64,000 bases of DNA from Saccharibacillus qingshengii. Lineage in GTDB: Bacteria > Bacillota > Bacilli > Paenibacillales > Paenibacillaceae. Position numbers and translations under genes: made by a program. The notes below the pieces were generated by a model. The model searched no databases. It saw only the letters and a list, made by a program, of their open reading frames with translations, and was not told where the DNA came from. The stretch spans positions 21,320 to 85,319 of the forward strand of contig NZ_JAAZWC010000023.1 in NCBI RefSeq assembly GCF_013185195.1, in the 5' to 3' direction. Shown here in pieces: positions 7,363 through 15,827 of the stretch (positions are counted from its first letter, which is position 1; every line of letters starts with the position of its first letter).

Positions 7363-7561
7363 GTTAACGGATCCAGACGACGCTTAGAGCGCAAATTTCG
7401 CGTTCCTTTTTTTCTAACGGATCGAGAGAACCGTTAGAAGCGCCAACCGGCTGAATTCCGCCGGATTAGCTTCCCCATTTACCCGCTAACGGACATGCGA
7501 TCCGTCAGCTCGCTGCCCAAGACCCAAAAATGCCGCTAACGGATATGTAATCCGTTAGCGG
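7363..7561. repeat. Cluster of four TAACGGA-type palindromic units
   Basis: In the smpB-rnr spacer, four imperfect to perfect inverted repeats share the core CTAACGGAT. Unit 4 (7533-7544 / 7550-7561) is a perfect 12-bp stem with a 5-nt loop. Unit 2 (7412-7420 / 7431-7439) has a perfect 9-bp stem. Unit 3 (about 7484-7509) and unit 1 (from 7363) are degenerate. No T-run follows. The pattern resembles a REP-like intergenic palindrome family. Confidence 0.7.
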
Positions 7562-7773
7562 CCGGGATCTTATTCTTCTGGCCGAAGCCGCTTGGTTGGC
7601 CTGCAAAGCGCACCGATCGGGCAGTTTCAGCCCGACCAGGCCGCCGGCTTGGCCTTGATCGCGTGCATATCCTGCACGCGGCGCCTGCGGCCGACACCGC
7701 AGCACAGGCCCGACTCCTCGGCCTTATCGCTTACAGAGAACGCACGCGATGCAGCCTATCGCCTTAAACCCGT

Positions 7774-10700
7774 TTACTTGTCTTTGCGCGGCGGTCTGCT
7801 GCCGCCTGTCGATCCCGGACGGCCTCCGCCGCCGGAACGGCCGCCTTTGTTCGGCCGTTCGTTGCCGTTGCGCGAGAACGTTGCCGTCTCGCCGCCGTAG
7901 CCGCCCGTGCCGGAACCGAAGGCAAATTTGCCTTTGCCCGGTTCGCGCGCGCCTTCCGGCGCACCCGCGCCGCTGCCTGCGGCCGCGGAACTGCCCGCTG
8001 CGCCGCTCGAGCCGTCAGTACGGCTCGGACGAGCGCCCCGTCCGCCCTCAGCCGGCGGACGGCTGCTCCGCTCGCCCGCTCCGCTCGGCGAGCCGTTATA
8101 CGCATCTCCGCCGCTCTGTCCGGCTTCGATCTGAATGCCGCCTTGGCGCGATGGCTTGCGCGGCTCGGAACCGGCTTCGCCTCTTGGCGCGCCCTGACCC
8201 GCGCTTGCGCCCGTGCCGCCGTCCTGGCCGCCTTTGCCCTGGCGCAGCTGTGCGCCAGCTTCGCCGCCGGTCGCGCTTGGACGCGGACTGCCGCCTTCCG
8301 CGGATTCGCCACGCGAACCACTTGGACGCGCGCTGCCGTTCTCGCCGCTGCCGGCTTCGCCCGGCACACCGCCGCCTTTGCGTCTGCGCTTGCGTCCGCC
8401 GCCAGAAGGTCCGGCTTCGCCACCTGCGCCTTGTTCCTGCGCCGCAGGTGCGATTACCGTTGTTCCCTCGGCCAGAGCGGCACCGCCGCCTTTGCCTTTG
8501 CGTTTGCGGGTCCGCTTTTTGCCTCCGGCCGGAGCACCGGCTTCGACCGCGCCGCTGCCGACGACCGGTGCGGTTCCCGCTGCCGGAGCCGGTGCTGCCG
8601 CACCGTTCGGCCGGAACACGTCGCCCTGCTTTTTGCCTTTTTTCTTGCCTTTGCCTTTATCCTTGCCGAACTTTTCTTTGCCGGTTTTGTCGCCGCGTCC
8701 GCCTCTAGGCGCGCCGCTCGGTGCACCGTCGCCGCGTCCTCCACGGCCGCCCCGGAACGCACTCTTTTTCATATCGACCAGCTCGAAATCGATCGTATGC
8801 TCTTCCATGCTCACCTTAGATACGCGGATCTCGACCAGGTCGCCGATCCGGAAGATGCGCGACGTGCGCTCGCCGACCAGCGTCAGGCGGGACTCGTCAT
8901 AATGGTAGTAGTCGTCGGTCAGATTGCTGATATGGATGAGGCCTTCGATCGTGTTCTCAAGCTCCACGAACAGGCCGAAGCTTGTTACGCTGCCGATAAC
9001 GCCTTCGAATGTCTCACCGACTTTGTCCAGCATGTACTCGGCTTTCTTCAGTTGGGCCGTATCGCGCTCCGCATCGACCGCCACGCGCTCGCGAATCGAC
9101 GACTGCTGCGCGATATCCGGCATGCGGATGTTGAGGTATTCCTCGCGCGACTGCGACAGCTTGCCGCCGTGATCCAGCACTTCCCCGATCACCCGGTGGA
9201 TAACCAAGTCGGGATAGCGGCGGATCGGCGACGTGAAGTGCGTATAGTATTCGGCCGCCAGGCCGAAATGGCCGAGATTGGCCGAATCGTACTTCGCCTG
9301 CTTCATCGAGCGCAGCAGCAGCGTGCTGATCGCTTTTTGCTCCGGCGTATCCTGCACTTCTTCCAGCAGCGACTGCAGCTCGCTCGGCTGGATGGTGCCT
9401 CCGCGCGTGCCTTTGACCTGGTAGCCCAGATTGGCAGCGAAGGCCGCGAACAATTCCAGACGCTCCTGATCCGGGTCTTCGTGGATGCGGTACAGGAACG
9501 GAACTTTGGCTTTGCTGAAATGCTCGGCCACCGTCTCGTTCGCCGCCAGCATGAATTCTTCGATGATGCGTTCGGCGATCGAACGCTCGCGCGTCACGAT
9601 ATCGATCGCTTTGCCCTGGTCATCGAGCAGCACTTTGGCTTCTTCGAAATCGAAGTCCACAGCGCCGCGCTTCATCCGGCGTCCGTTCAGCTTAAGCGCC
9701 AGCTCCTGCATCGTACGGAACGTGTCGGCCAGATAACCGTAGCGCTCCTGCAGTTCCGGATCTTCTTCTTCCAGCATCCGGCGCACGTTTTTGTACGTCA
9801 TCCGCTCGACCGTTTTGATCACGCTTTTGAAAATATCGTAACGAACCAGCTTCATCGACGCGTCGAATTCCATCTCACACGACAGCGTTAGGCGATCCAC
9901 GCGCGGATTCAGACTGCAGATCCCGTTGGACAGGCGCGGCGGCAGCATCGGAATGACCCGGTCCACCAAGTACACGCTGCTGCCCCGGTTATACGCTTCC
10001 TGATCGAGCTGGGAGTTTTCTTTGACATAATAGCCGACGTCCGCGATATGCACGCCGAGCACGTAATTGCCGTTCTCCAGACGTTCCACGTTGACCGCGT
10101 CGTCCAGGTCCTTGGCGTCTTCGCCGTCGATCGTGACAATCTGCTTGCCCCGCAGATCGCGGCGGCCCTGACTGTTGATCTCTTCGTCCGAAATGGTCTC
10201 CGGCGCGGCTTCCGCTTCTTCCAGCACTTCGTCCGGGAAAGACTCCGGCAGTTGGTGCTTGCGGATGATCGACAGAATATCGACGCCCGGATCGCTGTTA
10301 TAGCCCAGCACTTCGATGACTTCGCCCTGCGCCGCCGCCCGGCCTTCCGGATAAGCGGTGATGCTGACGACGACTTTTTGCCCGTTCAGTGCGCCTCCGG
10401 CGCGTCCCGCCGGGATAAAGATATCGCGCGTGATGCGCTTATCGTCCGGAAGTACGAAGCCGAACGACTGCTCGTCCTGATACGTACCGACGATCTGCGT
10501 TACGGCACGCTTAACAACGCGCACCACTTCGCCTTCCATCCGCCCGTTCGAAGAACGGCGCGATGCGATACGAATCAGTACGGTATCTCCGTTCATGGCG
10601 CTGAGCATGTCGTTTGCGTTGATATATACGTCGGCGTGCTCGCGGTCCTCGGGAATCAGGAAGCCGAAACCTTTCGCATGCGTTTGCAGACGGCCGCGCA

Positions 10701-10905
10701 GCAGATCCATCCGCTCCGGCACCCCGTAACGCTGGGTACGCGTAAGCACGATTTTGCCTTCTTCTTCGAGCGCGTTCAACATGTTCATAAATTCCCGGAA
10801 CTGTTCCTCGTTGTCGATGCCGAAGTGCTGTTCCAGCTCTTGGTACGTCATTGGCTTGTATGCGTCTTCTCGCATAAAGCCCAGCAGCATGTTTTCTGTT
10901 ATCAT
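7774..10905 (-). CDS. rnr: Ribonuclease R with long disordered C-terminal tail
   Basis: 1043 residues from the ATG at 10905 (GAGGTG 6 nt upstream; the GTG at 10914 overlaps that site). RNase R is a 3'-5' exoribonuclease that digests structured RNA and works with tmRNA-SmpB on stalled transcripts. Order: N-terminal winged helix (about 1-65), two cold-shock OB domains (about 70-240), RNB catalytic domain with GEDAKDLDDAV (about residues 265-275) holding the metal-binding aspartates, and an S1 domain (about 630-710). Residues about 713-1043 are a low-complexity G/R/K/P/A/S tail beginning with RGG repeats and lysine blocks. Usual family length is near 750-830, so the tail is far longer than the common basic tail. 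Confidence 0.95.
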   Translation of the reverse strand: MITENMLLGFMREDAYKPMTYQELEQHFGIDNEEQFREFMNMLNALEEEGKIVLTRTQRYGVPERMDLLRGRLQTHAKGFGFLIPEDREHADVYINANDMLSAMNGDTVLIRIASRRSSNGRMEGEVVRVVKRAVTQIVGTYQDEQSFGFVLPDDKRITRDIFIPAGRAGGALNGQKVVVSITAYPEGRAAAQGEVIEVLGYNSDPGVDILSIIRKHQLPESFPDEVLEEAEAAPETISDEEINSQGRRDLRGKQIVTIDGEDAKDLDDAVNVERLENGNYVLGVHIADVGYYVKENSQLDQEAYNRGSSVYLVDRVIPMLPPRLSNGICSLNPRVDRLTLSCEMEFDASMKLVRYDIFKSVIKTVERMTYKNVRRMLEEEDPELQERYGYLADTFRTMQELALKLNGRRMKRGAVDFDFEEAKVLLDDQGKAIDIVTRERSIAERIIEEFMLAANETVAEHFSKAKVPFLYRIHEDPDQERLELFAAFAANLGYQVKGTRGGTIQPSELQSLLEEVQDTPEQKAISTLLLRSMKQAKYDSANLGHFGLAAEYYTHFTSPIRRYPDLVIHRVIGEVLDHGGKLSQSREEYLNIRMPDIAQQSSIRERVAVDAERDTAQLKKAEYMLDKVGETFEGVIGSVTSFGLFVELENTIEGLIHISNLTDDYYHYDESRLTLVGERTSRIFRIGDLVEIRVSKVSMEEHTIDFELVDMKKSAFRGGRGGRGDGAPSGAPRGGRGDKTGKEKFGKDKGKGKKKGKKQGDVFRPNGAAAPAPAAGTAPVVGSGAVEAGAPAGGKKRTRKRKGKGGGAALAEGTTVIAPAAQEQGAGGEAGPSGGGRKRRRKGGGVPGEAGSGENGSARPSGSRGESAEGGSPRPSATGGEAGAQLRQGKGGQDGGTGASAGQGAPRGEAGSEPRKPSRQGGIQIEAGQSGGDAYNGSPSGAGERSSRPPAEGGRGARPSRTDGSSGAAGSSAAAGSGAGAPEGAREPGKGKFAFGSGTGGYGGETATFSRNGNERPNKGGRSGGGGRPGSTGGSRPPRKDK

Positions 10906-11076
10906 GGTTATCACCTCAAAATGGCTCCGGCTGCCTACAGACCGCCCGACCGGCTGCAGATCGCGAATGCTCGATTTTTGCTTCTTCTATCAGTTTCATT
11001 ATACGCTAAAAGTACCCGCGTCGGAGCCTGCCTAATCCGGGCCGGCTCTTTGCTGTCCCATTAATCGCACCTATGC

Positions 11077-11122
11077 AAAAAAGCCCCCGTATCCCTTGAA
11101 TCCAAGGATCAACGAAGGCTTC
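11077..11122 (-). terminator. Terminator downstream of secG
   Basis: On the minus strand AAGCCTTCGTTGATCCTTG pairs with CAAGGGATACGGGGGCTT, then TTTT. It sits between secG and rnr, so rnr may depend partly on readthrough or on its own promoter. Confidence 0.75.
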
Positions 11123-11154
11123 CCCGAACGAACGAGCCGTTCCGATCGCTGGGT

Positions 11155-11388
11155 TTAGTTGGTCAGAGCTGTAGTCAGAAGCGCCATGATTACGAATCCC
11201 GCACCCAAAACGACTGTGATCCGCTCCAGTACCAAATCCATCCCGCGAGCTTTGGATTTGCCGAACAAATGCTCCGCACCACCGGAGATCGCGCCGGCCA
11301 GACCCGCGCTTTTTCCTTTTTGCAGCAGCACTACCGTGATTACCCCAACGGAAAAGATCAAGAGAACTACCTTCAGAAAGATTTCCAT
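11155..11388 (-). CDS. secG: Protein translocase subunit SecG
   Basis: 77 residues from the ATG at 11388 (MEIFLKVV) with GGAGGTGG 6 nt upstream. Two membrane segments, about residues 3-22 and 53-73, flank a cytoplasmic loop with LLQKGKSAGLAGAISGGAEHLFGK, the strongest SecG signature. SecG joins SecYE in the membrane and helps SecA-driven export. Upstream of rnr, as in Bacillus. Confidence 0.95.
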   Translation of the reverse strand: MEIFLKVVLLIFSVGVITVVLLQKGKSAGLAGAISGGAEHLFGKSKARGMDLVLERITVVLGAGFVIMALLTTALTN

Positions 11389-11486
11389 GTCATTCCACCT
11401 CCTAAGCATAAGCCGTATACCTTGTATAATAAGTAGGTTAATCCGATTGTTCCATTATCGATCCAAACACAGAAAACAGCACTTTC

Positions 11487-11515
11487 ATTCTACCATAACC
11501 CTGGTTATTTGACAA
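11487..11515 (-). promoter_or_regulatory. Promoter of secG
   Basis: TTGTCA, 17-nt spacer, TAGAAT on the minus strand, about 100 bp upstream of secG. Confidence 0.7.
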
Positions 11516-11551
11516 TCAACCAAAATTGGGCTTAGGGACGGCGGAGGCATT

Positions 11552-11591
11552 AAAAAGCCGCGCTGCGGCTGGATCTCCCGCGGCACGGCTT
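11552..11591 (-). terminator. Terminator of the riboswitch-controlled small ORF
   Basis: AGCCGTGCCGCGG pairs with CCGCAGCGCGGCT (one G-U and one mismatch), then TTTTT on the minus strand. It ends a short transcript carrying only the c-di-AMP riboswitch and the 35-codon gene. Confidence 0.8.
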
Positions 11592-11635
11592 GGTTACATT
11601 GGCGATAGGGACGTACAATCAGAGCGGCTTTTCGC

Positions 11636-11743
11636 CTAGCGGCGCTGCTGCTTGCCCTGAACCGTACGGTCGGTCCATAGAATATATCCGGCGGATAATG
11701 CCGTAAGGACCAGAATGGCCATGATGATCATGGCATCCGACAT
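11636..11743 (-). CDS. 35-residue single-span membrane peptide
   Basis: ATG at 11743 with GGAGG about 8 nt upstream. The product begins MSDAMIIMAILVLTALSAGY; residues about 5-23 form one hydrophobic span, followed by ILWTDRTVQ and a basic end KQQRR. It is the only gene between a c-di-AMP riboswitch and a strong terminator, so it is probably the riboswitch target. c-di-AMP riboswitches commonly control potassium transporters, and the size and one-span layout recall KdpF, the small stabilising subunit of the Kdp pump, but no kdp genes are here and sequence likeness is weak. Function unknown. Confidence 0.7.
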   Translation of the reverse strand: MSDAMIIMAILVLTALSAGYILWTDRTVQGKQQRR

Positions 11744-11819
11744 GCTTTTTCCTCCTCTGCTGATCTGACTCCGGGTGACGTGCGGGAATGGCCTGGTTTT
11801 CGAAAGATGCGAAAAAGGT

Positions 11820-11985
11820 CACCTCTCCTGCTCTGCTTACGAGGTTAGCTGACGGATTGGGACGCAAGAGTCGCCCCGCCTGTGCGCATCCGGCAGTTCC
11901 GGCTTGACGCAAGGCTTCACCCCGTGAGAGCCGGTCGCGGCCTCTCGTTTGGTTCCCCCGTTTTATCGAAAAATTCAGCAGTCAA
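11820..11985 (-). promoter_or_regulatory. ydaO/yuaA-type c-di-AMP riboswitch
   Basis: Read on the minus strand the conserved blocks appear in order: CTGCTGAAT (5' part of P1), CGGGGGAACCAAA, GGGGTGAAGCC, then CCGTCAGCTAACCTCGTAAGC and AGCAG closing P1. These are the signature blocks of the ydaO class, which binds c-di-AMP and normally shuts expression off. The start of the small membrane peptide is about 80 nt past the aptamer. I do not see a classical intrinsic terminator between them, so control may be translational or the off-hairpin is unusual. Confidence 0.9.
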
Positions 11986-12493
11986 TTCCTAGTGGGTATA
12001 CGTGTTAAGTGACGAATCTCATCATCCTTTCCAAAGAATAGGCGGCATGCCGGAGTCTTCGCAAATCCAACGGTCGAAGTCCGGAAAATCGGCACGGATC
12101 CCAAGTGTTCCAAACCCGTGAAAGCAGTCGTCGTTTCCTTTTTCCATGGGAGGCGCACTGCTTTTATGAACCGTATCTTAACCCCTTCTGACACTCCGTG
12201 TAAAGGATGAACTTCACCTGTTTTTGGGGGTTTGGGCGTTAATAAGTGCACTTGAATCTTCCAGGAAGTCCGATCTTTCGTTTTCGCGAAAAACCTCTTC
12301 TTTGCTTCCTTTTGCTCAAAAAAACTGATAAAAAAACCACGTTTTTTTGCCTTTTTGTTTTTCGGTGCTTCAAGTCTGAAGAAAAGCGGGGCTTTTTAAG
12401 GTTTTCCGCCGTCTTTCGAATTTTTTTCGATATAGCAAAGAAGATCCAATCCGCCGTTTATATCCGTGATTATCGCGGTTTTGGCGGCATCGC
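11986..12493. other. Spacer between murI terminator and c-di-AMP riboswitch
   Basis: About 500 bp without a convincing gene. The part 12,240-12,460 is strikingly AT-rich for this genome, with an A7-CCAC-G-T7 hairpin at about 12330-12348. On the minus strand TTTACA, 18 nt, TAAGAT (about 12175-12205) is promoter-like and could drive the riboswitch transcript. An 89-codon frame (11982-12251) has no good ribosome site. Confidence 0.35.
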
Positions 12494-12520
12494 AAAAACC
12501 CGTTCGGCGATCGAACGGGT
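12494..12520 (-). terminator. Terminator of murI
   Basis: ACCCGTTC, short loop, GAACGGGT then TTTTT on the minus strand, 50 bp after murI. Confidence 0.85.
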
Positions 12521-12569
12521 CGTGAAGCGATCCTTGCAAATCTTCTTTCAAACGGCACCGGTTGATCCT

Positions 12570-13340
12570 TTATACGCCTGCGTTCAGTACCGCCCAAGCC
12601 TGTTCGAGCTTAAGGTTGTAGGCCGGATCGTCGGCGGAATTCATGAACCGCACGCGTCCGCTTCCGCCTCCCGCAAGGCCGCGTTCTTCCAGAATGCGCG
12701 CGACTCTTCGCACCGTGCCGGCACTGCCGTCGATCACCCGGATATGCGGCGGCAGAAGGCTCTCCAGCAGCTTGGTATAGTACGGATAGTGCGTGCAGCC
12801 CAGTACGATCGTCCCGTAACGGCTCAGATCGAAAGAAGCGAATTGGCGGTTGAAGTAATCTCCCAGTTCGGCCGGATCAAAATTCAATCGTTCGCAGTAA
12901 CCGACCAGCTCAGGCATGGGCAGCGAATCGACGATCCCCTGATCGTCCACGCGCGTCACCAAATCCCTGTATTTGGCCTGACTGAGCGTCAGCTCCGTCG
13001 CCAGCACCAGCACGCGCTGCCCGCTGGCCCCGTTCATCTCGACTGCCGGTTTGACCGCCGGTTCCATGCCGATCACGGGCACCGCGTAGGTCCGCCGCAG
13101 TTCGGTCGCCGCCGCGCTGGTCGCCGTATTGCACGCGATCACCAGCGCTTTGATACGCTCGCCCAGAATGCGCTCCGCCGACTCGCAGACATATTCCGTC
13201 ACCTGCTCTTTCGTCTTGGGCCCGTAAGGCACATGCAGCGTATCCGCGAAAAATATAAAGTCCTCATTCGGAAGGCGGCGGACCGCTTCGTGCATCACGG
13301 TCAGCCCTCCGATTCCCGAGTCAAAAAAAGCGATGCTCAT
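12570..13340 (-). CDS. murI: Glutamate racemase
   Basis: 256 residues. Converts L- to D-glutamate for peptidoglycan (cofactor-independent, two-cysteine mechanism). DSGIGG at residues 7-12, first catalytic Cys70 in ACNTATS, second Cys182 in GCTHYP. Length is typical. AGGGGAAG precedes the ATG. A strong terminator follows, so it appears to be transcribed alone or as the last gene. Confidence 0.96.
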   Translation of the reverse strand: MSIAFFDSGIGGLTVMHEAVRRLPNEDFIFFADTLHVPYGPKTKEQVTEYVCESAERILGERIKALVIACNTATSAAATELRRTYAVPVIGMEPAVKPAVEMNGASGQRVLVLATELTLSQAKYRDLVTRVDDQGIVDSLPMPELVGYCERLNFDPAELGDYFNRQFASFDLSRYGTIVLGCTHYPYYTKLLESLLPPHIRVIDGSAGTVRRVARILEERGLAGGGSGRVRFMNSADDPAYNLKLEQAWAVLNAGV

Positions 13341-13478
13341 CCTGCTTCCCCTGCCGTTTCTTTTTCGTTGGTGTAATTTCTTGATTTACGTCGTGTATGC
13401 AACCTGTGCGTCCATGTCCCGGGTCTCGTCAGCCTCTTATTATAGCCTTCTCCGGAGGGAAACGCCATGAAAAGCCGG

Positions 13479-14372
13479 TTAAATGCCGCTCAGCCGCTTT
13501 TCCCCGATCGTCTGCAGCATCGCGTTCGCAAAAGCCTTCAGCCGGGATTCGGGCACCGCCGGTCGGCTCTGCGCTTCGCCTGCATACAAAGCGAGCGCGG
13601 GGCGCACAACATCGCTCCATTCCGGCAGCGACTTCGCGGCCCATTCTCCGCCTTCCTTTTTCGACGCGACGGCTCCTTCTTCCAGAAACATCAGCACCCG
13701 GCACAGATTGAGCGTAAGATAGACCGGATTGTCGGCAATCTCCGCTTCGGCGTTCGACACGTCGCTCCAAACGGACTCCACATAATCCGCCTCCGGCACA
13801 GCGGGATACAGGTCGCGCAGAGGCCGCCCGTACAGCAAGGTGCCGCGCTCGTAGGCGACGGTGACCTGGGCAGCCAGATCGGCGTCTTCATAATCCGCAC
13901 ACAAATACTCCGGGTCCGAAGCATAACGATGACGGTGCGCGCCGGAATAATGATAGACGCAGGGAGCAGGATGCACGAAATGGCGCAGCACCGATTCTTC
14001 CACGACACTGAACTCGAGATCCCGGCCTTCGGGGAAGCCGTTATGCACGTCAAGGATGCTGCGGGTCAGTTGGTACAGCCGATCCCGCTCCGGCCGCTCG
14101 CGCACGACGACAAGCAGATCGATATCGCTGCGCGCCGGATTAAATCCGCCGATCGCCAGCGAACCGTGCAGATAGATGCCGATTACATGGCCTCCTAGCG
14201 CTTCAATTATGCTTGAAGCCGCCCGATCCGCCGCTTGGCGCGCTTCGTGCAGATCGGGCGTTTCCGTCTGCTCCGATTCGGTCGACCGGTCTTGCGGCGA
14301 ATGTCCGGGAAGAATCGGAGAATGGGTTGGGTTCGTTGAATGGGTTGGATTCGTTGGTTCTGAGGGGTTCAT
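13479..14372 (-). CDS. AadA-like aminoglycoside nucleotidyltransferase family protein
   Basis: 297 residues from the ATG at 14372 with AAGGAGAGG 5 nt upstream. Residues 70-90 carry the nucleotidyltransferase motif GS...SDIDLLVV (D83, D85 would bind metal). The C-terminal half (YLTLNLCRVLMFLEEG, SKKEGGEWA) matches the helical domain of AadA/ANT(3'')-(9) enzymes, which adenylylate spectinomycin or streptomycin. The first 45 residues are a Ser/Thr/Pro-rich extension with a tandem NPTHS repeat. Chromosomal members of this family are not always resistance enzymes, so the substrate is open. It is followed on the same strand by murI and preceded by coaW. Confidence 0.75.
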   Translation of the reverse strand: MNPSEPTNPTHSTNPTHSPILPGHSPQDRSTESEQTETPDLHEARQAADRAASSIIEALGGHVIGIYLHGSLAIGGFNPARSDIDLLVVVRERPERDRLYQLTRSILDVHNGFPEGRDLEFSVVEESVLRHFVHPAPCVYHYSGAHRHRYASDPEYLCADYEDADLAAQVTVAYERGTLLYGRPLRDLYPAVPEADYVESVWSDVSNAEAEIADNPVYLTLNLCRVLMFLEEGAVASKKEGGEWAAKSLPEWSDVVRPALALYAGEAQSRPAVPESRLKAFANAMLQTIGEKRLSGI

Positions 14373-14596
14373 AGAAGCCTCTCCTTTTGCAAAAGTAGAT
14401 TTATACGACGGCCGCACTTCTGCGTGCAGGCTAACGTCATGACGATTCGTCAGCATTCGATTCAATCCCGATTCGGCAGCTTGGCTCGGCTGAATACTTC
14501 CGCCGCATACGGCCAGGCCTGTCTGGATAGCCGATTCCGCCCGGTTCCGGCGGATTACGGTCCCCGCCTGGGTACGGGCACGTTCGCTCTCACCGC

Positions 14597-15583
14597 TCAG
14601 CGCTCTGCGGCCGCGTGCAGGGCTCCGATTGCGCCGCTGTACAACCCGCTGCCGGGAATCACGGCCTCGGAGCCAAGCATCTCTGTAAACCGCGTGGTCA
14701 GCTCGCGCAGCAGTTCGTTGTTCTCGTACGTCGAGCCGACGTACACGACCCGGCGCGCTCCGTGCAGCTTGGCGTATTGAACGCCGACTGTCGTGACGAT
14801 CTCCGCCACCATGCCGACCACCGCCGCCGCATAATCCTGCGGCCGTGCGCCGCCTTCGGGCGGCAGAGGCCGCGCAAAGTTCGCGGCCGTCAGGTCGCCG
14901 GCAATCGGCGGCGTCGCCGGGGCATAGATCTGCCCCACCGTCAGATCGACCGCCTCCCGGTCGCCCAGCGGCGCCAGCCGCGCGATTTCCGCGTAATCGC
15001 GCACCCCGCACAGCAATTCGGTCAGACCGACGATCGTGCCTCCGCCCAGACCGATCCCGCCGAGCCTCGGCCGCTCGGCCCCGTCGATCAGGTGCAGCGA
15101 CGTCCCGGTTCCGACGTTGACGAGCACAAATCGCTCCGCCGATACATTTGCCTCGCCGCGGCGATCGCTCCCGCTGCGCAGAATCCGTACGGCACCTTCG
15201 GCCGTCGCTTCGAATTCCGGCACGGACACAAAGTCCGTGCGATCCGGCAGCAGAGCGCGAAGCCGCTCCGCCTGCCCGCCGGTGAACCCGAGGCGCGTAT
15301 CGGGCGGAAGGTGCCGCTTGATCCAGTCGGCGGCATCTTCTAGCCGCGAAGTCGGGAATTTCAACAGTTCCGGCAGCGGCGCGTAAGCCTCTTCCGGATG
15401 CCGCTTCTGCCAGGCTCGGTCCGTCTCCGGCAGTGAACCTTCCGAATACGGCCGGACTTCTTTGTCTTTTTGCCCCTCCTGCTCTTCACTGCTGCTCAGC
15501 CGTTCTCCGCTCCCCGAACCGTTCTGCGAGTAAGCGATCTTGATCAGCGTTCCGCCTGCGTCGATACCCGCGTATGCCGTCAT
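14597..15583 (-). CDS. coaW: Type II pantothenate kinase
   Basis: 328 residues from the ATG at 15583 (MTAYAGIDAGGTLIKIAY) with GGGAGG 9 nt upstream. Phosphorylates pantothenate, the first step of CoA synthesis, in the type II (eukaryote-like) enzyme family. Signs are the N-terminal DAGGT phosphate loop, NVGTGTSLHLI, and GGIGLGGGTIVGL near residue 190. Residues about 22-60 hold a charged Ser/Glu-rich insert not usual in the family. Divergent from pbuE. Confidence 0.85.
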   Translation of the reverse strand: MTAYAGIDAGGTLIKIAYSQNGSGSGERLSSSEEQEGQKDKEVRPYSEGSLPETDRAWQKRHPEEAYAPLPELLKFPTSRLEDAADWIKRHLPPDTRLGFTGGQAERLRALLPDRTDFVSVPEFEATAEGAVRILRSGSDRRGEANVSAERFVLVNVGTGTSLHLIDGAERPRLGGIGLGGGTIVGLTELLCGVRDYAEIARLAPLGDREAVDLTVGQIYAPATPPIAGDLTAANFARPLPPEGGARPQDYAAAVVGMVAEIVTTVGVQYAKLHGARRVVYVGSTYENNELLRELTTRFTEMLGSEAVIPGSGLYSGAIGALHAAAER

Positions 15584-15719
15584 GTCGGTCGTCCTCCCGT
15601 TTGCGCCGCGGCGGCCGGTCACCCGGCTTACCGGAACCTGCGGACCGCGCCGTTTCTTCATTCATCATAAACGCCCCGCCGCCGCACGCCAACTTTTTGA
15701 ATAATCCTCGATTTACCTC

Positions 15720-15748
15720 TTGATCTTTCGCGTCCGATCCTTTAGAGT
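15720..15748 (+). promoter_or_regulatory. Promoter of the pbuE riboswitch transcript
   Basis: TTGATC, 17-nt spacer, TAGAGT, ending 10 bp before the purine aptamer. Confidence 0.65.
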
Positions 15749-15758
15749 AAGACGAGTT

Positions 15759-15827
15759 GACATTGTATAACCTCAATAAGATGGTTTGAGGGTATCTACC
15801 GGGAACCTATCTCCCGACTACAAAGTC
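15759..15827 (+). promoter_or_regulatory. Purine riboswitch aptamer (guanine-type)
   Basis: P1 GACATTGTA / TACAAAGTC; P2 CCTCAA / TTGAGG around L2 TAAGATGG; J2/3 TATCTA; P3 CGGGA / TCCCG; J3/1 ACTA. The residue that decides specificity in J3/1 is C, as in guanine aptamers, whereas the adenine aptamers that usually control pbuE have U. The aptamer's 3' half also forms the 5' arm of the terminator at 15811-15860, so ligand binding should prevent termination (ON switch). Confidence 0.88.

Noticed and set aside
7363..7561. CRISPR array
   Set aside because: Repeats are inverted, degenerate and unevenly spaced, and there are no cas genes in the window.
8143..9891. Long plus-strand frames opposite rnr
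   Set aside because: Low-complexity translations that are the complement of the RNase R tail and RNB domain.
13479..14372. Element-borne antibiotic resistance cassette
   Set aside because: No attC, integrase, transposase or GC shift around the gene.
14373..15011. Longer start for the AadA-like gene, reaching into coaW
   Set aside because: The extra 212 residues are an out-of-frame reading of coaW; the ribosome site supports the ATG at 14372.
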